From an uncultured Acetatifactor sp. (GTDB taxonomy: Bacteria > Bacillota > Clostridia > Lachnospirales > Lachnospiraceae), in the NCBI GenBank assembly GCA_910578995.1, contig CAJTSY010000050.1, positions 10,945 to 26,719 of the forward strand: a stretch of DNA of 15,775 nucleotides, written 5' to 3'. Under the pieces are notes generated by a model, which did not search any database, had not been told where the DNA came from, and saw only the letters and a list, made by a program, of their open reading frames with translations. How positions within the stretch are numbered: position 1 is the stretch's first letter; each line of letters begins with the position of its first letter. Positions 1-6,451 of this stretch are shown here, piece after piece. Both the position numbers and the translations under genes were made by a program.

Positions 1-1776
1 ATGAGTACTTTGACCGATGATAAAATAGAATCCAATTATAAGGGCAATGCGCTGCTGCATTTACTCTCTTATATGAAGCCTTATGTGGGATGGGTGGCGG
101 TGTGCCTGGTTCTGGTGCTGGCTCTCACCGGGTTCGACCTGTACCGCCCCATGCTGATCGGGGATGCCATAGACCTGTTCGAATCCCAGGGAAATTATGA
201 CGTGATTGTGGAGACTACCATAAAATATGGTATAGTGCTGGCGTTAAGCTTTGCGTTCAACATCACCCAGACCTGGCTGTTGCAGAAGATGGGACAGAGC
301 ATCATCCTCACGGTGCGCAAGGAACTGTATGCCCATATCCAGTCCCTGAGCAGCCGGTATTTTGACCTGACCCCGGTGGGAAGGTTGGTGACCCGGGTCA
401 CCAATGATGTGGAGGCCCTGGATGAGATGTACTCCGGCATTCTGGTGAGGCTTTTCCGGAATGTGGTGAAGATCATAGGTTTGGCTGCCGTGATGCTGAT
501 GCTGGATGCCAGGCTTGCGCTGATTTCCTTTATCCTGCTTCCCTTTGTGGCGGTCCTCACGGTGGTGTTCCGGAAGATCGCCAGGAAGACCTACCGGATT
601 TCCAGGACCCGCCTGACGGATGTGAATACCTTTTTGTCGGAAAATATTTCCGGAATGCGGATCATCCAGATCTTTGGCAGGGAGAAAAGGAAGTTTGACG
701 AGTTTAATGAGAAGAATCACAGGCTGTACCGGGCGGGTTACCGGGAAATGATGGTGTTCGCCATTTTCCGCCCCCTGATCTATATTATGAGTATTATTTC
801 CCTGATGATCGTGCTGGGAATCGGGAGCCATGATGTGATGGGCGATGTTATATCCATCGGCACGCTGTACATCTTTGCCCAGTATATCCAGTCCTTTTTC
901 GAGCCCATACAGGAGCTGGCGGAGCAGTTTTCCACACTGCAGTCCTCCATCGCCTCCGCAGAGAAGATCTTTACCATTATGAGTGAGGAACCCATGGTGA
1001 AGGAGGATGACAAGCCTGTGATCCTTCCCGCCATCCAGGGACGCATTGAGTTCTCCCATGTGTGGTTTGCCTATGATAATGAAAATTATGTGCTGAGGGA
1101 TGTGTCCTTTGTGATAGAGCCGGGGGAGAGAGTGGCCTTTGTGGGGGCTACCGGCGCGGGGAAGTCTTCCATACTGAACCTGATCGGAAGGTATTATGAC
1201 ATCCAGAAAGGGAATATTTACATAGACGGGGTGGATATCCGCAGGCTCAGCAAGAAACAGCTGCGCAGCGCCATCGGGCAGATGCAGCAGGATGTGTTCA
1301 TCTTTGAGGGGGATATCGAGTACAACATCCGTCTGCACGATGAGGACATTTCCCTTCAGGAGGTGAAGGAAGCCGCGGAGTATGTGAACGCTTCCCACTT
1401 TATCGAGAAGCTGCCGGGGGGCTACAGGGAGCCGGTGTCGGAAAGGGGCTCCACCTTCTCGGCAGGGGAGAGACAGCTGCTGTCCTTTGCCCGCACCCTG
1501 GCTCACAAGCCCAGTATCCTGGTAATGGACGAGGCAACGGCCAATATCGATACGGAGACGGAACTCCTGATCCAGGAAGCCCTGGAAAAGCTGATGCAGG
1601 GCCGTACCACCATCATGGTGGCCCACCGCCTGTCCACAATCCAGCATGCGGACTGCATCATGGTCATGCATAAGGGGAAGATCCGGGAGAAGGGCACCCA
1701 CCAGGAACTGCTGGCCCAGGACGGAATCTACAGGAAACTGTATGAGCTGCAGGTTCATCACGAGGTGACGGCGTGA
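1..1776 (+). CDS. ABC exporter half-transporter (permease plus ATPase)
   Basis: This 591-residue protein is a type IV ABC exporter half-molecule that would use ATP hydrolysis in the cell membrane to expel a drug, peptide or lipid. A transmembrane domain of about six helices covers roughly residues 20-310. The nucleotide-binding domain follows: Walker A GATGAGKSS (K388), Q-loop Q430, signature SAGER (487-491, instead of the textbook SGGQ), Walker B ending VMDEA with catalytic E511, and H-loop H542. The length is normal for the family. The signature variant and retained glutamate resemble the catalytically competent half of heterodimeric exporters such as BmrC/BmrD, so a partner half probably lies upstream outside the window; that is inference. 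The start codon is the first base of the window, so its ribosome binding site cannot be judged. Substrate is unknown. Confidence 0.93.
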   Translation: MSTLTDDKIESNYKGNALLHLLSYMKPYVGWVAVCLVLVLALTGFDLYRPMLIGDAIDLFESQGNYDVIVETTIKYGIVLALSFAFNITQTWLLQKMGQSIILTVRKELYAHIQSLSSRYFDLTPVGRLVTRVTNDVEALDEMYSGILVRLFRNVVKIIGLAAVMLMLDARLALISFILLPFVAVLTVVFRKIARKTYRISRTRLTDVNTFLSENISGMRIIQIFGREKRKFDEFNEKNHRLYRAGYREMMVFAIFRPLIYIMSIISLMIVLGIGSHDVMGDVISIGTLYIFAQYIQSFFEPIQELAEQFSTLQSSIASAEKIFTIMSEEPMVKEDDKPVILPAIQGRIEFSHVWFAYDNENYVLRDVSFVIEPGERVAFVGATGAGKSSILNLIGRYYDIQKGNIYIDGVDIRRLSKKQLRSAIGQMQQDVFIFEGDIEYNIRLHDEDISLQEVKEAAEYVNASHFIEKLPGGYREPVSERGSTFSAGERQLLSFARTLAHKPSILVMDEATANIDTETELLIQEALEKLMQGRTTIMVAHRLSTIQHADCIMVMHKGKIREKGTHQELLAQDGIYRKLYELQVHHEVTA

Positions 1777-1864
1777 GCTGAATAGGGTAGCAGCCTGAAC
1801 TGAATGGGATTGGAGTGTGGATTGAATAGGACTGCAGTCCGAACTGAATGGGAGGAATGTGGGA
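1777..1864 (+). repeat. 22-bp periodic repeat, four copies
   Basis: The 10-mer YTGAATRGGR occurs at 1778, 1800, 1822 and 1844, exactly 22 bp apart. Copies 1 and 3 resemble each other, as do copies 2 and 4, so the array also reads as two 44-bp units. GGACTGCAGTCC (1829-1840) in the third unit is a perfect palindrome. The array starts directly after the ABC stop codon and ends just before the GNAT ribosome binding site. Because 22 is not a multiple of 3, the TGA triplets in the copies close all three forward frames. It could be slippage-generated sequence or a binding array on one face of the helix (about two turns per unit). Confidence 0.8.
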
Positions 1865-1875
1865 GGAGGGATTTT

Positions 1876-2421
1876 ATGCTGAGACATGCGGTCAGCGAAG
1901 AGGAACTGAATCTATTGCGGGATTTATATGAGGCGTCTTTTCCCGAAGCGGAGAAGAAACCCTTTGCCTTTATGGTCAAAAAGAGGGAGGAAGGCTTTTT
2001 TGATCTGCTGATGGTGGAGGACGGGCAGGGAGAGTTCTGCGGTCTGGCCATCATGCTGCTTTCCGGGGGCTTTGCCCTGCTTGACTATTTGGCTATAGTC
2101 TCCCGGAACCAGGGGGGCGGACTGGGAAGTGATACTCTGGCCAGGCTGCGGGAGATCTATGGCAGCGACAGGGTTGTGGTGGAGATCGAGAGCACTGTGG
2201 GAGCGGAGGCGGAAGCGGCGCAGAACCGCCGGGAGAGGCTCCGCAGGAAGGATTTTTATCTGCATAACGGTATGAGTCCCACGGGACTTCTGGTCAATTT
2301 GATGGGGGTTGAGATGGAAGTGCTTACCTTCGGCAGGGAGCTGACATTTGAAGAGTATTACACGATATATGACAATGTCTTCCCCGGGGGCGCGGGGGAC
2401 AAAGTCAGACAGGCAGGGTGA
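1876..2421 (+). CDS. GNAT-family N-acetyltransferase
   Basis: This 181-residue protein is predicted to transfer an acetyl group from acetyl-CoA to an amine; the acceptor is unknown. The acetyl-CoA pyrophosphate loop is visible as R77-N-Q-G-G-G-L-G84 (Q/RxxGxG/A, motif A). It follows strand residues LLDYLAI and is followed by VVVEIE and NRRERLRRKDFYLHNGM, a typical GNAT motif B region. I chose ATG 1876 because GGAGGAGGG (1862-1870) lies about 5 bases upstream; the in-frame ATG at 1804 lies inside the 22-bp repeat array and has no good site. The gene is co-oriented with the ABC exporter and lies 99 bases downstream of it, so read-through transcription is possible. It converges with GT1. Confidence 0.88.
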   Translation: MLRHAVSEEELNLLRDLYEASFPEAEKKPFAFMVKKREEGFFDLLMVEDGQGEFCGLAIMLLSGGFALLDYLAIVSRNQGGGLGSDTLARLREIYGSDRVVVEIESTVGAEAEAAQNRRERLRRKDFYLHNGMSPTGLLVNLMGVEMEVLTFGRELTFEEYYTIYDNVFPGGAGDKVRQAG

Positions 2422-2624
2422 GGAGGATTTCCTTTGCCGCGCCGGTTATAGCGGGAAGAGCGGCGTTTTTGACGGAATGGGGCGGGGCGTCATAATATGG
2501 TTCCGGGGGCTTTCCCCCGGCCTGCCGGAACCACAAACGATACATTGACGCTTCTCTCCCGGTCTGCCGGAATCCCGGTTCCTCCGGAACCACAAACAAT
2601 ACATTGACGTTTTCCCTCTGGGAC
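2422..2624. other. Convergent intergenic region with hairpins and tandem repeat
   Basis: This stretch separates the 3' ends of the GNAT gene (plus) and GT1 (minus). I see no gene in it. It contains a GC-rich hairpin at 2498-2533, a small hairpin at 2577-2591 (GGTTCC/GGAACC arms, 3-nt loop) and most of a tandem repeat of about 60 bp. Short open frames crossing it do not look coding. Confidence 0.7.
2498..2533. terminator. GC-rich hairpin between convergent genes
   Basis: Two alternative stems share bases. The inner one is CCGGGGG-CTTT-CCCCCGG (2503-2520, 7 bp). The outer one pairs TGGTTCCGG (2498-2506) with CCGGAACCA (2525-2533), 9 bp. Neither side has a run of T, so it is not a textbook intrinsic terminator, but its place between converging genes suggests that it stops or protects transcripts. 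Confidence 0.45.
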
Positions 2625-2642
2625 CTAACGGAATCCCAGCCA
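2525..2642. repeat. Approx. 59-bp tandem duplication over the GT1 3' end
   Basis: CCGGAACCACAAAC-R-ATACA occurs at 2525 and again at 2584 (period 59), followed by TTGACG in both copies. A second shared block, CGGAATCCC, appears later in each unit. The right-hand unit includes the last codons and TAG stop of GT1, so the gene end and its trailing sequence seem to have been duplicated in tandem and then diverged. Confidence 0.75.
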
Positions 2643-4142
2643 GAGGACATGCTCGAACTTTTCCAGGTAATGGGGATACATGCTCGTAAAGTTACTGTCG
2701 CAGGGGACGGCCCACAAAAGGAAACAATGCAGGACAGTTCCCAGGGACAGGATGGAGAGCAGAAACCCATACCATCTTTTGAACTTCTCACTTATGGTCT
2801 CACCGAAAATTCCAAAGGAAATAAAGGCAAGGAGCCCCATCAGCCAGTAGATATCCACCCTGTAGCGCCCGCTTAGGTAAGGGGTCATTAAAATCTGGGA
2901 CACGGTAATCAGCCCGGGAAGGAGGAGCAGGACAGCCATAAAGCCCGTCAGCTTCCGCTTTCTGACCTGGGAGAGGGTGTCCTTCTGCAAGAGGCACAGG
3001 CAGGCGACGGCACAGACAGGACAGTTCAGGAAAACAGACCAGTCTGAAATATATGGGAAGGTATACTGGATTGGTGTCCAGTTGATGAAATTTTCCAGGA
3101 GCCCGTTTGCAATCCGGATAATGTCGAACTGGGACAGGAAGCCGTAACTGCGCTGGTCCGCGACTGTCAGCTGATAGCGCTGGCCGAATTCGAAGGGATT
3201 ATCAAACCGGACATAATTGTACAGCATTAAGAGGGCGGCGATAACCACATAGGGGGACAGTACCGCCAGGATCTGCTTTAACAGTCCGGAGTCCCATTTT
3301 TTCCCTTTTATATAATGCAGGAACAGGGGTACTGCCAGAAGATTTGCCAGCGCCACGGAGGGTCTGCATCCGAAGGCCAGTGCGCCGAATAAGCTTCCCA
3401 GTATTCCGTACACAGTGCTCCTGCGGAGGCTTTTGCTGTTCCAGACGGCGTTTGCGAAAAAGTACAGGCTCCAGATCTCCATGCAGATGCCTGCGGAAAT
3501 GGCCGTGCAGTACATGGCCGGGGCATCCACCATATACCAGACACTCATGGCGGAAAAGGCCGTTGAAAGGGAAAGGTATGCGGACCAGGACATGCCGGAG
3601 AAGAATTTTCTGCTTAATAAATAAAACAGTGCAAAGACCCCCACAATAAACAGGGCCGTAAAGACCTGGGTGGCGTGGTAACTGGTCAGGCTTGTGCCCG
3701 TGATAATCCGGAAAGGCAGGAACAACAGGAAAACCGGCACCACACCGAAATACATGTAGTACCGCCCTTCATAGAAGGCGTGGTCCCACTGGTAGGACAC
3801 CCCCAGATCGCTTCTCTGCTTAAAGTCATAGGGATTTTCCATTGCCAGCAGCATCGGATCCACTTCGCCGTAATCCATGTCAAGACGTCCTTTAAGGATG
3901 GATTCCGTTAACATTTCGTACTGTATCCTGTGCTGGGGGATTTCACCGTTCCAGACCGGGGAGAGCGACATGGGTAATGTGCACAGCAGAATAAGGGCAG
4001 CCATTACCGGAATGGTTACCGACAGCTCCCTGGGGCCCAGTGTCCGGATGCTTTTTTTGCTCAGCTTTGCGCCGGGGCGCACCGCAAACAGAATCAGGGC
4101 GCATATGCCCCAGAATATACAGCCTGAGATAAAGTATTTCAT
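2625..4142 (-). CDS. GT-C-like polytopic membrane protein (GT1)
   Basis: The protein has about 505 residues from ATG 4142 and many hydrophobic segments. A large loop after the first helices carries ENPYDFKQR and YQWDHAFYEGRYYMYFGVVP. That pattern is typical of clostridial GT-C-fold proteins of the PMT/ArnT-like type, thought to move sugars from lipid carriers onto glycans or proteins outside the cell; function is inferred from topology and motif only. The start is uncertain. Upstream codons reaching to 4253 run into the promoter and cannot all be translated. ATG 4142 is the first in-frame ATG after the predicted transcription start but has only a weak ribosome site, while a strong AAAGGAGG (4189-4196) lies 46 bases upstream of it, with a hairpin between. 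An in-frame ATT at 4181 would be ideally spaced from that site. Confidence 0.75.
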   Translation of the reverse strand: MKYFISGCIFWGICALILFAVRPGAKLSKKSIRTLGPRELSVTIPVMAALILLCTLPMSLSPVWNGEIPQHRIQYEMLTESILKGRLDMDYGEVDPMLLAMENPYDFKQRSDLGVSYQWDHAFYEGRYYMYFGVVPVFLLFLPFRIITGTSLTSYHATQVFTALFIVGVFALFYLLSRKFFSGMSWSAYLSLSTAFSAMSVWYMVDAPAMYCTAISAGICMEIWSLYFFANAVWNSKSLRRSTVYGILGSLFGALAFGCRPSVALANLLAVPLFLHYIKGKKWDSGLLKQILAVLSPYVVIAALLMLYNYVRFDNPFEFGQRYQLTVADQRSYGFLSQFDIIRIANGLLENFINWTPIQYTFPYISDWSVFLNCPVCAVACLCLLQKDTLSQVRKRKLTGFMAVLLLLPGLITVSQILMTPYLSGRYRVDIYWLMGLLAFISFGIFGETISEKFKRWYGFLLSILSLGTVLHCFLLWAVPCDSNFTSMYPHYLEKFEHVLWLGFR

Positions 4143-4154
4143 ATTTTTCCGTGC

Positions 4155-4179
4155 TCCGGCAGACCGGGATCCTGCCGGA
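4155..4179 (-). repeat. Hairpin in the GT1 leader, containing one arm of a 15-bp inverted repeat
   Basis: TCCGGCAG (4155-4162) pairs with CTGCCGGA (4172-4179) across a 9-nt loop. The bases at 4155-4169 are the exact reverse complement of TCCCGGTCTGCCGGA at 2557-2571, at the other end of GT1. The 10-mer CCTGCCGGAA (4171-4180) also recurs at 2521-2530. The hairpin lies between the strong Shine-Dalgarno and the first ATG of GT1. Confidence 0.75.
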
Positions 4180-4188
4180 ATACACTTT

Positions 4189-4196
4189 CCTCCTTT
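4189..4196 (-). promoter_or_regulatory. Strong ribosome binding site with no matching ATG
   Basis: On the minus strand this reads AAAGGAGG. Downstream lie GTG at 4185 (3 nt from GGAGG, frame of a short 80-codon frame that ends at 3943 inside GT1), ATT at 4181 (7 nt, GT1 frame) and ATG at 4142 (46 nt, GT1 frame). Which codon it serves cannot be settled by reading alone. Confidence 0.6.
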
Positions 4197-4243
4197 CGGG
4201 TCATCTCTTTTTATCAATGTGCCCAGATTTCCGGCACAAGGAA

Positions 4244-4272
4244 AGAATACCATAAAAATCCTTTCGTTTCAA
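4244..4272 (-). promoter_or_regulatory. Sigma-A-type promoter of GT1
   Basis: On the minus strand TTGAAA (4272-4267), a 17-bp spacer and TATTCT (4249-4244) form a good vegetative promoter. Transcription would start near 4237, which rules out the ATG at 4253 as the start of GT1. Confidence 0.6.
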
Positions 4273-4373
4273 TAAAATTAAGACCAATCTGCTTTGGGTG
4301 GATTGGCCGCCTTTTTGCCCATAAGCGCCAGGCCTTGAAATGTTGGGGAAATATTCATGGTATCTTCATATAT

Positions 4374-4379
4374 TATAAT
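4374..4379 (+). promoter_or_regulatory. Candidate -10 element for the S8 protease
   Basis: A perfect TATAAT lies 35 bases before the protease ATG. At 17 bp upstream there is only ATATTC, a poor -35, so the promoter may need an activator or another sigma factor, or the match may be chance in an AT-rich patch. Confidence 0.35.
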
Positions 4380-4414
4380 AAGAAAATGCGGCATCAGGAA
4401 AGGAAAACCGGATT

Positions 4415-6334
4415 ATGAATCAGAAACTGGAGGAACTGCTGCAGCTGGCATTACAGACACCGGAGGAGACAAGGGAGCGGACAGAAGAACTGAACATAGG
4501 ATTTAATACGCAATACCGTACATGGGAGCTGATTGTAAAGTACAACGGAAACCTGGACGGGCTGGAGCGGCTGGATATACAGGTGGAATACCTTATAGCG
4601 GGATATGCCATCCTGACCGTACCGGAACAGCTGGTGGAAAGCATGATCCTGGTGGAGGAAATAGAGTATGTGGAGATGCCTAAACGGTTCTTTTACGGGG
4701 TGGAGATGCCCACGGATAATTCCTGCATCGCCCAGGCCACGCTGCGGGATCCCTATCTCACGGGGAAGGGGGTGTTGATGGCCGTGCTGGACAGCGGCAT
4801 CGACTACAGGAGGCAGGAGTTTCGAAAAGCAGACGGAAGCACCAGGATCCGCTTTCTCTGGGACCAGACGCTGATGCCGGATTCCCTTTCCGGGGAGGAG
4901 GCGGATGGAAGCTTTGTACGGCGTCCGCCTGCGGGTTTCGGGATAGGGGTGGAGTATGACTCCGGACAGATTGACCAGGCCCTGAGTGCAGGGGAAATTC
5001 AGGCGTTCCAGATACTTCCCAGTGTGGATGCCGGCGGACACGGAACAGCGGTGGCGGGGATAGCGGCAGGAAACAGCGGAGGATACCAGGGGGTGGCGCC
5101 GGAGGCGGATCTCCTTATTGTCAAACTGGGGCAGCCGGACGGTAATTCCTTTCCCAGGACAACGGAAATCATGCGCGGAATCACCTATGCGGTGCGGAAA
5201 GCAATCCAGATGCAGATGCCGGTGGTCATCAACCTCAGCTTTGGCAATACTTACGGGGCGCATGACGGAAGCACCCTGTTGGAACGCTTTTTAGACAATG
5301 CGGCGGAGATCGGCCGCACGGTGATCTGTGTGGGCAGCGGCAATGAGGCCGCAAACGGGGGACATGTGGCCGGAAGCCTTCTGGAGGAGGGGATTTTGGC
5401 CGGCAGGCCGGGTACGGGAAGCTCACCGGCGGGAACCGGGCCGTTTCAGGCGGACAGAGCCGTACAGGAGTTCCCGGACGGGCGGGAGACGGTTCCCAGC
5501 CGGATGGGCAGCGCGTCAGCCCGCCCCGCCTCCATAGAGCTGGCAGTGGCGGAATATGAACAGAGCCTGAGTGTCCAGCTGTGGAAAAATTACTGTGACG
5601 AGTATCGCATCTACCTGCGCTCCCCGGGTGGGCAGGAAGCCCAGCTGCCCGGGACAATCAATGGGGGAAAGTATGTGCTGAGACTGGAGCAGACGGAAAT
5701 CCTTGTGTATTTCGGGGAGCCGGCCCCCTATGCGGTTGCAGAGGAAATCTATTTTGAGATGCTGCCCCTGGGACAGAAATTTGTCAACAGCGGAGTATGG
5801 ACAATACGTCTGGTACCCAGGCGCGTTGTCACTGGAAGGTATTATTTCTATCTTCCGTCAGGGGTTGTCCGCAGCAGCGGGACAGGATTTTACCGTTCTA
5901 CCCCGGAGGTGACCCTGACGATTCCCGCCACAGCTTCAAAGGTCATCAGCGTGGGCGCCTATGACAGCACCTACGAGGCTTATGCGGATTTTTCGGGAAG
6001 AGGCTATGCGGATGCCAACCGGACCATCGGGGTGGTGGCGGCAGGACTTGCGAAACCTGACCTGGCCGCGCCGGGGGTGGGCATTCTGGCGCCGGATATT
6101 TACGGGGGATATACCCCTTTTACAGGAACCTCCTTTGCCACGCCGATTGTGGCTGGAAGTGCGGCGCTTTTGATGGAATGGGGAATCGTCCGCGGAAATG
6201 ACCCTTTTCTGTACGGGGAAAAGGTGAAGGCCTACCTGCGCGCCGGGGCACGGGCGCTCCGGGGGGAGGATTATTATCCCAACGACCGGGTTGGATGGGG
6301 CGCCCTCTGCGTCAGCTCAAGCCTGCCTGTATAG
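4415..6334 (+). CDS. S8 subtilisin-like serine protease (Csp-like)
   Basis: This 639-residue enzyme should hydrolyse peptide bonds. The full catalytic set is present: D126 in AVLDSGIDY, H209 in GGHGTAVAGIAAG, oxyanion-hole N310 in GSGNEAA, and S573 in GTSFATPIVAG. The first ~100 residues look like a prodomain. Between N310 and S573 is a long insertion that opens with a Gly/Pro/Ser/Ala-rich linker (about 325-375) and continues as a beta-rich segment. There is no signal peptide or membrane segment, so it is probably cytosolic, as in the clostridial Csp group, whose best-known members activate the spore cortex hydrolase SleC. Whether this copy has a sporulation role is unknown; multiple non-spore paralogues are common in Lachnospiraceae. 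The start is supported by AGGAAAGG about 11 bases upstream. It stands alone, followed by an operator-like repeat and the agr-type operon. Confidence 0.92.
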   Translation: MNQKLEELLQLALQTPEETRERTEELNIGFNTQYRTWELIVKYNGNLDGLERLDIQVEYLIAGYAILTVPEQLVESMILVEEIEYVEMPKRFFYGVEMPTDNSCIAQATLRDPYLTGKGVLMAVLDSGIDYRRQEFRKADGSTRIRFLWDQTLMPDSLSGEEADGSFVRRPPAGFGIGVEYDSGQIDQALSAGEIQAFQILPSVDAGGHGTAVAGIAAGNSGGYQGVAPEADLLIVKLGQPDGNSFPRTTEIMRGITYAVRKAIQMQMPVVINLSFGNTYGAHDGSTLLERFLDNAAEIGRTVICVGSGNEAANGGHVAGSLLEEGILAGRPGTGSSPAGTGPFQADRAVQEFPDGRETVPSRMGSASARPASIELAVAEYEQSLSVQLWKNYCDEYRIYLRSPGGQEAQLPGTINGGKYVLRLEQTEILVYFGEPAPYAVAEEIYFEMLPLGQKFVNSGVWTIRLVPRRVVTGRYYFYLPSGVVRSSGTGFYRSTPEVTLTIPATASKVISVGAYDSTYEAYADFSGRGYADANRTIGVVAAGLAKPDLAAPGVGILAPDIYGGYTPFTGTSFATPIVAGSAALLMEWGIVRGNDPFLYGEKVKAYLRAGARALRGEDYYPNDRVGWGALCVSSSLPV

Positions 6335-6364
6335 CGGGGACGTTTTTCCAGGGCAGAGTTCCCT

Positions 6365-6398
6365 TTTATTCCCAATAAGGTGCAAAACAGGGAATAAA
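6365..6398. promoter_or_regulatory. 9-bp inverted repeat, candidate operator
   Basis: TTTATTCCC (6365-6373) and GGGAATAAA (6390-6398) are perfect inverted arms around a 16-bp spacer. They end 7 bases before the TATAAT of the next operon and cover the -35 position. No T-run follows on either strand, so an operator is more likely than a terminator. Autoregulation by the HTH protein encoded just downstream is a natural guess, not shown. Confidence 0.5.
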
Positions 6399-6405
6399 GA
6401 TAAAA

Positions 6406-6411
6406 TATAAT
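6406..6411 (+). promoter_or_regulatory. -10 element of the regulator-kinase operon
   Basis: A perfect TATAAT 41 bases upstream of ATG 6452. There is no good -35 at 17 bp (CAAAAC), consistent with a promoter that depends on a regulator. It overlaps the in-frame ATG at 6410, which therefore cannot be the translation start. Confidence 0.5.
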
Positions 6412-6451
6412 GAACATGATAAATGCATTCTATTTTAAAGGACATTTACCT

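Larger units (their letters stand above)
4143..4414. other. Divergent regulatory region between GT1 and the S8 protease
   Basis: This 272-base stretch holds the GT1 promoter, its strong Shine-Dalgarno sequence and leader hairpin on the minus strand, and a candidate -10 for the protease on the plus strand. A 6-bp inverted repeat, CCAATC (4284-4289) and GATTGG (4301-4306), sits upstream of the GT1 -35. I see no additional gene. Confidence 0.6.

Noticed and set aside
1777..1864. CRISPR-like array
   Set aside because: The 22-bp units are themselves the repeats, with no unique spacers and no cas genes.
1804..1875. N-terminal extension of the GNAT gene from ATG 1804
   Set aside because: It would translate the repeat array, whereas ATG 1876 has an excellent ribosome site and matches the GNAT fold start.
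244..1887. Long minus-strand open frame (547 codons) under the ABC exporter
   Set aside because: His/Pro/Gln-rich shadow of an unmistakable ABC exporter; no motifs or ribosome site of its own.
2405..2791. 128-codon minus-strand frame crossing the tandem repeat
   Set aside because: Shadow of the GT1 3' end and of noncoding repeat; no domain, no ribosome site.
3943..4185. 80-codon minus-strand frame starting GTG 4185 behind the strong ribosome site
   Set aside because: Mostly overlaps GT1 out of frame and looks non-coding; noted only as part of the GT1 start puzzle.
4284..4306. CCAATC/GATTGG inverted repeat upstream of GT1, followed by CCGCCTTTTT
   Set aside because: Only a 6-bp AT-rich stem and not adjacent to the T-run; too weak to call a terminator or operator.
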